A stretch of DNA of 64,000 nt, from NCBI RefSeq assembly GCF_030440425.1, contig NZ_CP098023.1, positions 2,531,501 through 2,595,500 of the forward strand. The letters run 5' to 3'. This DNA comes from Microbulbifer sp. MI-G (GTDB lineage Bacteria; Pseudomonadota; Gammaproteobacteria; Pseudomonadales; Cellvibrionaceae). The position numbers were made by a program, and so were the translations under genes. A model generated the notes under the pieces. That model ran no database searches and was not told the origin of the DNA. It saw nothing but the letters and a program-made list of their open reading frames with translations. This document shows positions 17,058-26,085 of the stretch, in pieces (the stretch's first letter is position 1; each line of letters opens with the position of its first letter).

Positions 17058-17377
17058 ATGAGCAAACGACCTGGATACTCCCCCGAAGTACGGGAACGCG
17101 CAGTTCGCATGGTGTTGACCGGCGAGCACGAGCACCAATCACGCTGGGCAGCGATCACATCTATCGCTTCCAAGATCGGCTGCACACCCGAGACCCTACG
17201 ATCATGGGTCAACAAGATGGAAGTCGACAATGGTACTAAACCCGGCACCACCAGCAGCGACGCAGCCCGCCTCAAAGAGCTGGAGCGCGAAGTCCGTGAG
17301 CTGAAGCGCGCTAACGAGATCTTGCGCAAGGCTGCCGCTTTTTTCGCCCAGGCGGAGCTCGACCGCAAACCGAAGTA

Positions 17378-17378
<1 letters not shown>
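17058..17378 (+). CDS. IS3-family transposase OrfA, copy 2
   Basis: Same 106-residue protein as in copy 1: helix-turn-helix followed by a leucine-zipper helix. The T TTT TTC slip site (17339-17345) and TAATG overlap with orfB are retained. Intact by itself, so it could still bind the terminal repeats of either copy, which may act as a regulator of transposition (inference). Confidence 0.9.
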
Positions 17379-18274
<896 letters not shown>

Positions 18275-18313
18275 CTCAAATCAAATTGCCTCCGACAAAC
18301 TCGGGGTGATTCA

Positions 18314-18487
18314 ATGCACTCCCGGCTCTGCTTTTGGCAGACCTCTAATCTTAAAATTGAAGCTCGCACAACCGCATTTGCATTTCCACTCAGTAGCCTC
18401 AGCCTGCTCTAGTTGCCCAATAAACTGGGCAGCATCTTCATTGCCATGCTCAAGTAGCCACTTAGATAATGCGTATTCTTTTTTTCG
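18314..18487 (-). pseudogene. 5' part of a small gene cut by IS copy 2
   Basis: The minus frame reads KEYALSKWLLEHGNEDA, then AQFIGQLEQAEATEWKCKCG and FNFKIRGLPKAEPG, up to the IS end. The CxCGC motif looks like part of a small zinc-binding hypothetical protein. No ATG precedes the reading frame after the in-frame TAA (18488-18490), so either a rare start is used or the end is also damaged. Confidence 0.5.
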
Positions 18488-18561
18488 TTAGTTTTCTAGT
18501 CATTAGGTTATTGATACTTAACACTGTGCACAAAGGCTGCTTAGCTGCTGAACAGCGGCAA

Positions 18562-19230
18562 CTAGAAATTCTTTGGCCACAATTCTACCTCCTGGCGCTC
18601 TTCTGATAAGAAGATTGGGCTTTGAACTAACTTCATAGAGTTCAGCATTTTGTTATCCTTAACGATAAAATCAAAGTCTGTCTGCATAGAATTAGCAAGT
18701 GTAACTTTTTGTATAAGGGGAATAGGCTTTCCAGCGAAAGACTCGGTCTCGCTTACCCAGACTTTGAATTCACCCACATAAGAAATTTGACCATCTATAA
18801 CGTCTATCTCTAACGACTCCCAGTTCTTAACAACCCTTTCCCACGTTCCGCTTAGGGGAAGTCCAAACCTATCAATGGCATAACGCCCAGGCTCTAGCGG
18901 GACTGCTATAACTGTACTTCTCTTGCTAGAAAAGTCTGATTTGTCTGAGTTATTGTTTCGTGTTCCATAGCTATTGTATCCATAATCATAGCTGGACAAT
19001 GTTCCGTTATCTAAATGTCCTGATCGGGTTAATCCAGCAATAGGAAACCACCGTTTCTCAGGGCCTTCAGGGTACTCTACTTCAGTTATTGATAGTAAGA
19101 CCACACCCTCATTCGGTTGCGGTATATATCCAGAACTAAGTTGATTATATGTAGCCGCACAACTTTTAATTAGACACAAACTACTTAGAAGTAAAAGCTT
19201 CAAAAGTTTTCGAGTAAAAGTTAATTGCAC
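18562..19230 (-). CDS. Putative lipoprotein, cargo of element 1
   Basis: A 222-residue exported protein starting at GTG 19230 with AAAGAGA upstream. The N-terminus has basic residues, a Leu-rich core and IKSC at about residue 24, an acceptable though not perfect lipobox. The mature part is beta-rich with a Ser/Asn/Tyr-rich low-complexity stretch (LSSYDYGYNSYGTRNNNSD) and an EPGRYAIDRF motif. I do not recognise the family; the PLEPGRY-type segment is common in outer-membrane lipoproteins that set a surface value. It lies between the two copies of the phage leader hairpin and has lower GC than the tail genes, so it is likely acquired cargo. Confidence 0.68.
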   Translation of the reverse strand: MQLTFTRKLLKLLLLSSLCLIKSCAATYNQLSSGYIPQPNEGVVLLSITEVEYPEGPEKRWFPIAGLTRSGHLDNGTLSSYDYGYNSYGTRNNNSDKSDFSSKRSTVIAVPLEPGRYAIDRFGLPLSGTWERVVKNWESLEIDVIDGQISYVGEFKVWVSETESFAGKPIPLIQKVTLANSMQTDFDFIVKDNKMLNSMKLVQSPIFLSEERQEVELWPKNF

Positions 19231-19745
19231 AATGATTTCTCTTTAAGTTATTAACCTGATGACCATATAGTTCTGAATGATGCAGTACCCTCTGGTATCA
19301 AAATACATTTGATGGATGGCTATAAAGCCGCCGAGTTAATAATGTTTATATACTGATCACCATAGCCACTATTATCCTGATTACTGCCCCGGAATCAATT
19401 CTACGCCAGATATATAAAATTTCTATTGAGATCAATTAGTTATGCTGGCATGACACAATCGTACAAAATGAAGCCACTTTCTCCAGGCGTAAAAAAACCG
19501 GCTCAATGGCCTGTTTGAGTAGTTGGGTGTCTGGTAGAGACAAGAATCGCAAGGTAGCTGATTTATACCCCCTAAACGCAAAAGTGCCAAAACGGTGTCA
19601 GCCAAAAGTGGTGATGGGTTAAAGCTTGGATTGTCCAGTTTTTATGAATAGTCGCCCTCAATTTGAGGAGTGGTTGCCGACTCTGTATCAGAATGATCTA
19701 TCCGACACACAAATTACCCGCCCCAATAGCAAGCATATAGCCCAC
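19231..19745. other. Gene-poor stretch between lipoprotein and IS407-like element
   Basis: Contains the second copy of the phage leader hairpin (19478-19512) and a possible truncated frame from ATG 19644 (MNSRPQFEEWLPTLYQNDL) that runs into the IS. That frame resembles short phage early proteins beginning with a FEEW-like motif but cannot be assigned. No other gene is seen. Confidence 0.45.
19478..19512 (-). repeat. Second copy of the phage leader/terminator sequence
   Basis: Matches 16970-17004 nearly base for base (TTCTCCAGGCGTAAAAAAAC, then CGGCTCAATGGCC against CGGCTCAGTGGCC). The two copies bracket IS copy 2, a truncated gene and the lipoprotein gene. The stem is weaker here. Confidence 0.8.
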
Positions 19746-19822
19746 TGTAAACCTCCCTTAAACTAGGGGCATCCACATTTAGAGTTCTCCGGCGTAAACT
19801 ACGCTCACACGGAGAGCTAATA

Positions 19823-20101
19823 ATGAAAAAATCGCGCTACACGGAAACGCAGATAGTAAAGATCCTGAAGGAAGTAGAAGGCGGCAGACTGGTCAAAGAA
19901 GTCTGTCGGGAGTACGGGATATCCGACGCTACCTACTACAACTGGAAATCCAAATACGGCGGTATGGAGGCGTCCGATATCAAACGGCTCAAGGAACTGG
20001 AGGAAGAGAATCGTCGTTTGAAGGCGATGTTCGCTGACCTCAGTCTGGAACATAAGATCCTCAAAGATATCGTTGAAAAAAGCTGTAAAGCCAGCGATTA
20101 G
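19823..20101 (+). CDS. IS407-like transposase OrfA
   Basis: A 92-residue OrfA with the KSRYTETQIVKILKEVEGG N-terminus and the GISDATYYNWKSKYGGME helix-turn-helix typical of the IS407 group, followed by a leucine-zipper helix. Overlaps orfB by 29 bases in the -1 frame, the usual layout for a programmed frameshift fusion. Confidence 0.92.
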   Translation: MKKSRYTETQIVKILKEVEGGRLVKEVCREYGISDATYYNWKSKYGGMEASDIKRLKELEEENRRLKAMFADLSLEHKILKDIVEKSCKASD

Positions 20102-20933
20102 GCGAGAGCTGGTCGACTATGCCCGACAAGAGCATAGTGCCAGCCTTCGCATGGCCTGTCGCGCAGTTGGCATAAGCGATTCAGTGTATCGGTATCGGCC
20201 CATTCCCAACCGGAATGATGAGGTGATCGCCAAGCTCCAAGAGGCAGTGGAACGCTACCCAGCTTACGGGTTCGACAAGTTGTTCAAAATTCTGCGTCGC
20301 TGGGGGCATGCCTGGAATCACAAAAGAGTTCACCGCCTGTACTGCGAGTTAAACCTGAATAAGCGTCGTAGAGGCAAGAAACGGCTACCCAGCCGCAACC
20401 CGGAGCCGTTGTCGGTTCCAGCTGAGGTGAACCACTGCTGGTCGATGGACTTTATGAGCGATAGCTTGTTCTGTGGTCGCCGCTTCCGGACCTTCAATCT
20501 GGTAGATGACTTCAATCGGGAAGCACTGGCCATCGAGATCGACCTGAACCTGCCGGCACCACGGGTGATCAGGGTGCTTGAGCGGGCCGTGGCCTGGCAG
20601 GGCTATCCCAACAAGCTGCGAATGGATAATGGCCCGGAGTTCATCTCCACCGCACTGGCTGAGTGGGCGGAGGAGCACAGCATCGAATTGGAATTTATTA
20701 AACCAGGCAAGCCGACACAGAACTCGTACGTTGAACGGTTCAACCGCACCTATCGTGACGAGATCTTAAACATGTATGTGTTCCGCACGCTGAACGAGGT
20801 GCGGGAACTGACCGAAAACTGGATCAGGGAATACAACGAAGAGCGGCCACATGACTCACTGGGAGATCTCACTCCCTGGGAGTATCTGGCCAAACATGAA
20901 GGGCTAGAAAACTCTAATTTAGGGTGTCACTAA
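20073..20933 (+). CDS. IS407-like transposase OrfB
   Basis: A 286-residue DDE transposase: an HTH segment (LRMACRAVGISDSVYRYRP), then the integrase core with D in SMDFMSD (about residue 127), D in LRMDNGPEF (about 187) and E in NSYVERFNRTYRDEIL (about 223), and the C-terminal YNEERPHDSLGDLTPWEY motif. All parts are intact. It carries the catalytic function of the element and may be active. Confidence 0.93.
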   Translation: MKKAVKPAIRRELVDYARQEHSASLRMACRAVGISDSVYRYRPIPNRNDEVIAKLQEAVERYPAYGFDKLFKILRRWGHAWNHKRVHRLYCELNLNKRRRGKKRLPSRNPEPLSVPAEVNHCWSMDFMSDSLFCGRRFRTFNLVDDFNREALAIEIDLNLPAPRVIRVLERAVAWQGYPNKLRMDNGPEFISTALAEWAEEHSIELEFIKPGKPTQNSYVERFNRTYRDEILNMYVFRTLNEVRELTENWIREYNEERPHDSLGDLTPWEYLAKHEGLENSNLGCH

Positions 20934-20948
20934 TTAGGGAGGTTTACA

Positions 20949-21650
20949 ATGGACTCCCGAGGCACTAAATATCCAGCCACAGCCAATCGCGAACGAACTT
21001 TTCTGGGGCTCATCATGAAATGGGGGAAAGCCCGTGGTTTCGTGACGATTGAAGACCCCACTAAAGCAGTACGGCCTTTTTTGGAATCACCTGGCGGTCG
21101 CTATGTGCAAGATGAGGAATACAAAGCTTTTTGGAACTGGCTGGGGCAAAGGGGTCATCTGATGCACCAATGCGCAATGGAAATAGCATATCTGTGCGCT
21201 GCACGCCAACAAGACGTTCTCGCACTTACCCGGCATAATATTCAGGAAGACGGCCTATTGATTGCCCAAGCTAAGACAGGAAAACAACAGCTCAAGCTCT
21301 GGAATACGCCTCTGCGAAAGGCAGTGGATTCGGCCCTCGCAGGAAATACTAAAGCCAAAGTCCAGTCCGCACACATCATCAGGGGGCGCACTGGCCAGGG
21401 GTACACTCGTACTGGTTTCAATGCAGTCTGGCAGCGTGAGCAACGTGCTGCTCTGGCTGCTGGCATCATTAAAGAGCGCTTCCGCTTCCATGATTTAAAG
21501 ATCAAGGCGGCAAGTGATTTTGAAGGGGATGTGAAGCATTTTACTGGTCACAAAACAACCTCCATGGCAGAGCGATATAACCGTACTCCAGACCGAGCAT
21601 TTCCCTTGAGCAGGGGGATTGACAACGATGAGGAAAAAGATAAAGAATAG
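20949..21650 (+). CDS. Tyrosine integrase, 5'-truncated by an IS
   Basis: Residues from an ATG exactly at the IS end give 233 aa. Present are part of the core-binding domain (KWGKARGFVTIEDPTKAV) and the full catalytic domain: Arg in LCAARQQDVL, Lys in AQAKTGKQQ, HDLK (HxxK in place of the common HxxR), His in TGHKTTSM and the nucleophile Tyr in AERYNRT. The N-terminal arm-binding domain and much of the core-binding domain are missing, so the protein is probably inactive for integration or excision. It lies about 150 bases from attR, the usual place for the integrase of a tRNA-integrated element. Confidence 0.88.
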   Translation: MDSRGTKYPATANRERTFLGLIMKWGKARGFVTIEDPTKAVRPFLESPGGRYVQDEEYKAFWNWLGQRGHLMHQCAMEIAYLCAARQQDVLALTRHNIQEDGLLIAQAKTGKQQLKLWNTPLRKAVDSALAGNTKAKVQSAHIIRGRTGQGYTRTGFNAVWQREQRAALAAGIIKERFRFHDLKIKAASDFEGDVKHFTGHKTTSMAERYNRTPDRAFPLSRGIDNDEEKDKE

Positions 21651-21796
21651 AGCTTTGTGGGCTGAGGTTATCGGAAAAAGCGTGTACGAAAAATCATCAT
21701 GTTGTCTAAAACTGCTGTAAAACCTACTGGTTATATATACAGCTATTTGTACATGAATTCACATAACAAGTTGTTTTATAAGAGGAAAATACATCC

Positions 21797-21875
21797 TTGT
21801 GGCTCCTGAGGTCGCGGGTTCAATTCCCGTCGGCCACCCCAAATAAGCCTTTAAAATCAGGCAATTAAAGACCCT
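21797..21875. repeat. attR: displaced 3' part of tRNA-His plus downstream sequence
   Basis: Matches 6712-6790 at 77 of 79 positions. It holds the anticodon-to-CCA part of tRNA-His without the 5' half, so it is not a tRNA gene. The following hairpin (CCCTCTTCTCTGGAGGG with T-run) is a variant of the tRNA terminator. Confidence 0.9.
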
Positions 21876-22275
21876 CTTCTCTGGAGGGTTTTTTATTTTT
21901 AGTGCTGGTGTGGTAATTCAGTGTGGTAATTTCGTACACAATCGATTTTTCCCGAAGCCCATGACGGGTGCTCTGAAAGTCACCATCGATGTCAGACCAG
22001 CGGGTGAGGCATTCATTGCGGTCGTAGTTTCAGTGATCCTTGGCCTCAACTACGAGACAGTCAGCCAGGGCAGCACATAGGATGATAAGCAAAATCAAGC
22101 ATCTGATAAACTCCTCTTTTAGGAGGTTGTACAAAAAGCTTTTGCCTTCGCCTCCAGAAAATATAAATAATTATTTGAAGGTCCGACGTCAATTTATCAC
22201 AGGAGGAACAGTCAAGATAATAATAGCTATCACGATCACCACTTAGATTTAATCCCAATCCGAATCTTAGAACTT
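21876..22275. promoter_or_regulatory. Candidate left end of a second, tandem element
   Basis: No convincing gene. After the variant terminator, TGTGGTAAT occurs twice in direct orientation, at the same place and spacing as TGTACGAAT beside attL, then AATCGA as at the left end. This suggests the left arm of a second related element beginning at attR. The rest, including the 68-codon frame at 22040-22246, shows no coding features. Confidence 0.4.
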
Positions 22276-22611
22276 ATGTTTAAATTTATTTTGAGAAAAA
22301 TATCTGCTGTAGTCATTATATTCTGCAGCATGGAAGCAATAGCTGCTGAAACCATCACCGGAGAAATTAAAAGACTCTACCCAGACAGAGGTAAAATATT
22401 TTTCCGGTTAAAAAACGATACCTGTATTGCGGGCAACCAATATTACTATTTCGAAATGAATGAGGAGGATGCCAGAGGTAAATATGCAGCAAAAAACTGG
22501 TATTCCATGCTTCTTGCAAACGGTATGGCAGGAAAGAAGGTAACAGTAAGTGTTCCTGAATGTCCACCGTCTGGCAACATAGAGATACTGTATCTCTTCC
22601 AAGAGTACTAA
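22276..22611 (+). CDS. Small secreted protein, 111 aa (cargo of element 2)
   Basis: Begins MFKFILRKISAVVIIF with a signal peptide cleaved probably after AIAA. The mature part of about 88 residues is beta-rich: TGEIKRLYPDRGKIFFRL, DTCIAGNQYYYFEM, a helix WYSMLLANGMAGKKVTVSV and a C-terminal EILYLFQEY, with two Cys (DTC and PEC) placed to form a disulfide. This order (strands, helix with A/G-rich LLA, strand, second Cys) is like OB-fold B subunits of AB5-type toxins, but identity to a named family is not claimed. A 9-bp hairpin follows the stop. It is the first cargo gene after attR. Confidence 0.72.
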   Translation: MFKFILRKISAVVIIFCSMEAIAAETITGEIKRLYPDRGKIFFRLKNDTCIAGNQYYYFEMNEEDARGKYAAKNWYSMLLANGMAGKKVTVSVPECPPSGNIEILYLFQEY

Positions 22612-22618
22612 TCACAAT

Positions 22619-22641
22619 AAGGAGGGCCTCTAGCCCTCCTT
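22619..22641. terminator. Bidirectional hairpin after the 111-aa secreted gene
   Basis: AAGGAGGGC/GCCCTCCTT, 9 bp with a 5-base loop, directly after the stop at 22611 and abutting the remnant of the 121-aa tail gene. The T-run is short, so terminator strength is uncertain. Confidence 0.5.
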
Positions 22642-22709
22642 CACTCCCCAATCGCTACCCGCAGATTCACCGTACGCTAGATGTACACTATGCGCCAAAC
22701 TCTTTTGTT
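22641..22709 (-). pseudogene. 3' remnant of a third copy of the 121-aa tail gene
   Basis: Read on the minus strand this gives NKRVWRIVYI, a TAG (22677-22679), then RTVNLRVAIGE and a stop, matching the last 22 residues of the 121-aa tail protein (NKAVWRMECIQRTVNLRVVIGE in the copy at 23629). The rest of the gene is missing. Confidence 0.85.
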
Positions 22710-22719
22710 TGCTTTCCCG

Positions 22720-22848
22720 TTAATTGTTTAGAGCCGTCTGGAACTGAACTGATTCCTCTTCAGTTAAAGTCAATCCATACTTCTCAACAATTGCCATAAA
22801 CCGCTTAATATAAATTGCCTGCACTGGCTCATACAGAACCAGAGACAT
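22720..22848 (-). CDS. Possible 42-aa ORF or end of a lost gene
   Basis: The frame reads MSLVLYEPVQAIYIKRF, then AIVEKYGLTLTEEESVQFQ and TALNN. Codons upstream (SSFSKLFLLAL) extend a hydrophobic stretch that could be a signal peptide, but a stop follows soon. The amphipathic C-terminal helix looks coding. No clear ribosome-binding site. It may be a remnant of another cargo gene. Confidence 0.35.
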   Translation of the reverse strand: MSLVLYEPVQAIYIKRFMAIVEKYGLTLTEEESVQFQTALNN

Positions 22849-22986
22849 CAATGCCAATAAGAACAGCTTACTAAAGCTGCTCTACGTCGGTATACTGAAA
22901 GCTTCCAAGCGCCGGGCGCATCCAGTCCAGAACTGGAACTTGACACCCTCGCCACATGACTTCGTCTCAAGTTACTTCAAAACCTC

Positions 22987-23337
22987 TTACAGCAAACCCC
23001 CATGATTCCACGTTTCAACAGTACTACCTCCATATATACCACATGTACCCAACCCATAAGCCTGGACGGTTGACCCTGAAAGCTTTGCTGCTATAACCAT
23101 GCTTAATACCGCTTTCCCACCATCAGTTCTTGCATCCACTGCCAATGCATTGCCATAGAATTTGTTCGAGCACCCTGCTGGCTCTCCACCTAGGGGTTTA
23201 TCAAAAATTACCATAGCCGTCCCATTTCCATCGACTCGAACTCGCTCTACTTTTCCAGTGACTGAACCAGCAGAATAAGCATTTGCCGCAAATAATGCTA
23301 CAATAGCTAGAATCAATAACTTCTTCATTTTAAGCAC
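22987..23337 (-). CDS. Small secreted protein, 116 aa (cargo of element 2)
   Basis: A signal peptide (MLKMKKLLILAIVALFAANAYS) is followed by a mature domain of about 94 residues: TGKVERVRVDGNGTAMVIF, a Cys (GCSNKFYG), a helix KAVLSMVIAAKLSGSTVQAYG and a second Cys (GTCGIYGG). The order resembles the 111-aa protein at 22276, and both may share a disulfide-bonded small beta fold. The start may be the inner ATG (MKKLLIL). It lies between the remnant and the full copy of the 121-aa tail gene. Confidence 0.75.
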   Translation of the reverse strand: MLKMKKLLILAIVALFAANAYSAGSVTGKVERVRVDGNGTAMVIFDKPLGGEPAGCSNKFYGNALAVDARTDGGKAVLSMVIAAKLSGSTVQAYGLGTCGIYGGSTVETWNHGGLL

Positions 23338-23628
23338 CTTAATAAAATTGATTTAGCGAATACATTGTTTGACTCTCATCCGAAGATTTAATAGTCAAAT
23401 CGAATAAAATCTTTCTATTCTACACCATGACAAAAGCCTAAAAAAGTTTCAAAAATAAGCCTCCCGATTAGAGGCATCAAGTGGAGAGGTAGCGGCTGTT
23501 TTAAAGCCCGATATTTGGCAGTGTTCAGGATTCTGTGTCACTTGGGCAAGGCATTTTTGAAAGTCTCATTTTCAGCGTAATTAGAACAGGCACATAATTG
23601 AGAAAAGGGGAACTCTAGCCTCCCCCCG

Positions 23629-23994
23629 TTACTCCCCAATCACCACCCGCAGATTCACTGTGCGCTGTATGCACTCCATACGCCACACCGCTTTGTTTAC
23701 TGCCTCGTCTTCGGTACCCTCTGCAACAGCGGGGGCCTGCAGGGTTTCCACCTTGCCCGGCGTCTGCCAGGGCGTGCCGGCAGCATTGTTGCGCACCTGG
23801 TTATCCGTAGTAACAAAGGCACCGATCATCTTGTAGGCAAACTGGTCGGGGCTGCCGTCCTGGTCCAGATCGATTGGGTTGCGTACCTGTGCGATGCGCA
23901 CAATATCACCGGTATAGATGCCGGTGGTCAGTTCGTAAAAGTGCTCGTCTTCTCCGGCATTGCTGATACCGCTGGCCTGTATGTATTCAACCAT
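23629..23994 (-). CDS. Phage tail-end protein, 121 aa (copy 2)
   Basis: A 121-residue protein with the same sequence layout as copy 1 (MVEYIQASGISNAGEDEH, the LDQDGSPDQF loop, C-terminal RTVNLRVVIGE) and about a dozen differences. AGGAG lies before the ATG. It follows the Hint domain end of the truncated second tail-tip gene by 15 bases, as in copy 1. Its frame is intact though the upstream gene is broken. Confidence 0.82.
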   Translation of the reverse strand: MVEYIQASGISNAGEDEHFYELTTGIYTGDIVRIAQVRNPIDLDQDGSPDQFAYKMIGAFVTTDNQVRNNAAGTPWQTPGKVETLQAPAVAEGTEDEAVNKAVWRMECIQRTVNLRVVIGE

Positions 23995-24009
23995 CCCATG
24001 CTCCTGTTG

Positions 24010-24885
24010 TTAGGGTTTATGCACTCCGTTGTGCGTAATAATCCGGTGCCGGGAATCCAAACCGGCGGCATAGCTGATATTGCCCACACTGATCTTGTAC
24101 ACCGTGCGCAGGCCGGCACATTGCACCCGCTCGACAGTTTCCCAGGTGAGCGGTTCCTCTTCATGCAGTACACCCAGTTGTACCCCCTGACAATGCTGGG
24201 CTTCGTATACTGTGCCTTGCGAGTCTGTCACCGGGGTTTCACGGCTGCAGATCACCTGGGCACCGCTTGCCATGGTGAGTAATACACAGAGCACTTCGTC
24301 CTGGGGTTTTACTTCGTGAATGGGTGCCAAGTGGGTATCCCTGTCACCCACATCCCAGCAGTCGATCAGATCCCCCGCTTTGCAGTGATCCGCCTGTAGC
24401 TTTTCTGTCAGCCAGATGCCGGCCGCTACGCACCAGGGATCATCCGGTATGGTGCCGCCACCGCCATTGGCAGGGGTTCTGATGGTGCCTATCTGCCGAC
24501 GCCAGGTACCACCGGCGAGTTTGGAGTAGTTGGTGGTGGCCTTATAGGTGACGGCACCCCTTTGGGGCCGGGGTCATCGCAGTACACATAATATTTTCTG
24601 CTGAACGACAACCCGCTGATACTGCCGCTGTTGTAACTGATGGTGCCGAAGCCGAACTGCACGTTATGGGCGGCAATGTTGATTCTGGCAGTACTGCCGG
24701 CATCCACAGCGGAGAGTGCGGAGCTGGTGGGCAGGCTGGCAATAACGGACTGGATCAACGGCAGGTTGCGCTGGTCCTGCACTTCCACCACGTCGATCTT
24801 GACGTAGTCGATCAGCATCGAGCCCACTTTGTTGGAATAATTGGCGTAAAAAAAGCGGGGTGATAAAACGCACATTGGCCTGCAT
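24010..24885 (-). pseudogene. C-terminal remnant of a second tail-tip protein with intact Hint domain
   Basis: The DNA matches the last 290 or so codons of the 1634-aa tail protein. Two frame breaks are visible by comparison: a run of seven A at 24848-24854 (one too many) and a one-base loss near 24557-24566. The Hint domain, from WCVAAGIWL (around 24430) through block-B CSRETPVTD to the end YAAGLDSRHRIITHNGVHKP, is in one frame here, unlike copy 1. The 5' part is replaced by an IS at about 24886. The residue after the terminal Asn is Gly, not Cys, Ser or Thr. Confidence 0.85.
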
Positions 24886-25640
24886 TTGGTCCTCCCCCCT
24901 TGAAGTGGTCCACCCGTATAATTAGGAGACGGAGGGGTAAACATGGGAATCAAACATCATAAGCCGGAAGAAATTGTCACGAAGCTGCGGCAGATTGAGG
25001 TGCTCTGCGGTCAGGGAATATCGCGTTTGGATGCGATACGCCAGATGCAAATAACTGAGCAGACGTTCTATCGCTGGCGTAAGCAGTATGGCGGGATGGG
25101 AGCCGACCAACTGAAGGAACTCAAGCGACTACAAAAGGAGAATGAGCGGTTGCGCCGAGCAGTATCGGATCTCACGCTGGACAAGTTGGTTCTGTCAGAG
25201 GCTGCCAAGGGAAACTTCTGAGCCCTTCACGTCGCCGTGCTTGTATTGCCCGCCTACGAAGTCGATTTCACATTTCTGAGCGTCGGGCGTGCCGTGTTTT
25301 GGGCCAGTATCGATCCACACAAAGGCGCCTGCCTGTTGGTCGTTACGACGAAAACCGTTTGGTTGCTGACATGGTCGAGCTTGCGCGACAGTATGGTCGA
25401 TACGGCTATCGCCGGATTGCAGTTTTACTGAGAGATGTAGGCTGGCAAGTGAACAACAAGCGCGTGGAACGACTGTGGCGGCGTGAGGGGCTGAAGGTTC
25501 CAATGAAACAACCAAAGAAGGGATGGCTCTGGCTAAATGATGGGTCGTGTGTTCGACTGCGTCCGGAGTATCCGAACCATGTCTGGTCGTATGACTTTGT
25601 TCACCATCGGACTAACGATGGGAAAGCATTCCGAAGGGGC
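24886..25640 (+). mobile_element. IS3-family element, truncated at the right
   Basis: The left boundary is set where homology to the tail gene stops. orfA and the first third of orfB are present; the rest of orfB and the right end are gone. It belongs to a different subgroup from the other two IS types here. A decayed relative lies at 45060-45330. Confidence 0.8.
24943..25221 (+). CDS. IS3-family OrfA (truncated element)
   Basis: A 92-residue OrfA with KHHKPEEIVTKLRQIEVL, the TEQTFYRWRKQYGGMG helix-turn-helix and the zipper helix LKRLQKENERLRRAVSDLTLD. GGAGGGGTAAAC before the ATG gives a strong ribosome-binding site. Intact, but its partner orfB is not. Confidence 0.88.
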   Translation: MGIKHHKPEEIVTKLRQIEVLCGQGISRLDAIRQMQITEQTFYRWRKQYGGMGADQLKELKRLQKENERLRRAVSDLTLDKLVLSEAAKGNF

Positions 25641-25643
25641 TGA
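25218..25643 (+). pseudogene. IS3-family OrfB, 3'-truncated
   Basis: In the -1 frame relative to orfA the sequence reads LSPSRRRACIARLRSRF, CRVLGQYRSTQRRLPVG, YGRYGYRRIAVLLRDVGW, KVPMKQPKKGWLWLND, then NHVWSYDFVHHRTNDGKAF, and ends abnormally at RRG. Only the N-terminal domain and the first DDE Asp region (SYDF) remain. Confidence 0.85.
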
Positions 25644-25770
25644 TCAAGACTCTGCGCAAGGCCTTCACGCACTACTCTTTAGCGCATCACAGTATACGGC
25701 GGCCTTGGAGGAAATCAACGCCTCTCCCCCAATTACATTACGAATAGTCCATGCCCAAATTACAGCCATA

Positions 25771-25807
25771 GAAAAGCCCCGCCGGCTTAACCAGACGGGG
25801 CTTTCAA
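25771..25807. terminator. Strong hairpin, likely bidirectional terminator
   Basis: AAAGCCCCG and CGGGGCTTT form a 9-bp stem around CCGGCTTAACCAGA. A tail of T (plus strand) or the AAAA before it (minus strand) would support termination both ways. No intact gene ends nearby, so it belongs to a lost neighbour. Confidence 0.6.
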
Positions 25808-26085
25808 AGGGGGGTATGGTCCCGCTGCGCATACTTCGCGACAGCTTAGCTGAATATAGTATCTTCACGCCTAGGCTGTCAATACATACAGGTTGTATTT
25901 AAATACAGTTATGCGGCATTATCCGCCAAATAAAGCGCTTCTATCACTCCTTGGATTAAGTTGCACATATTCTCCACCCATGCCTTGGTGGGTTGTAAGG
26001 TTATGTATTCAAAACCAATAAAGGATATCGGCATGAGAGGCTAATTGGTTGACAAAGTGTTCTAAACACCTTCGCATTAGTAATT

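Larger units (their letters stand above)
19746..20948 (+). mobile_element. IS3-family element, IS407-like
   Basis: A 1203-bp element with ends beginning TGTAAACCTCCCT at both sides (19746 onward and the complement of 20936-20948), carrying overlapping orfA and orfB. No 4-base target duplication is seen (CCAC on the left, ATGG on the right). The integrase fragment that follows begins right at its end, so DNA next to the insertion was probably deleted. Confidence 0.9.

Noticed and set aside
21797..21840. A second tRNA-His gene
   Set aside because: Only the part from the anticodon to CCA is present; the 5' half and D-arm are missing.
22040..22246. A 68-codon plus-strand gene after attR
   Set aside because: No ribosome-binding site, composition changes along the frame, and it lies in the presumed arm-site region.
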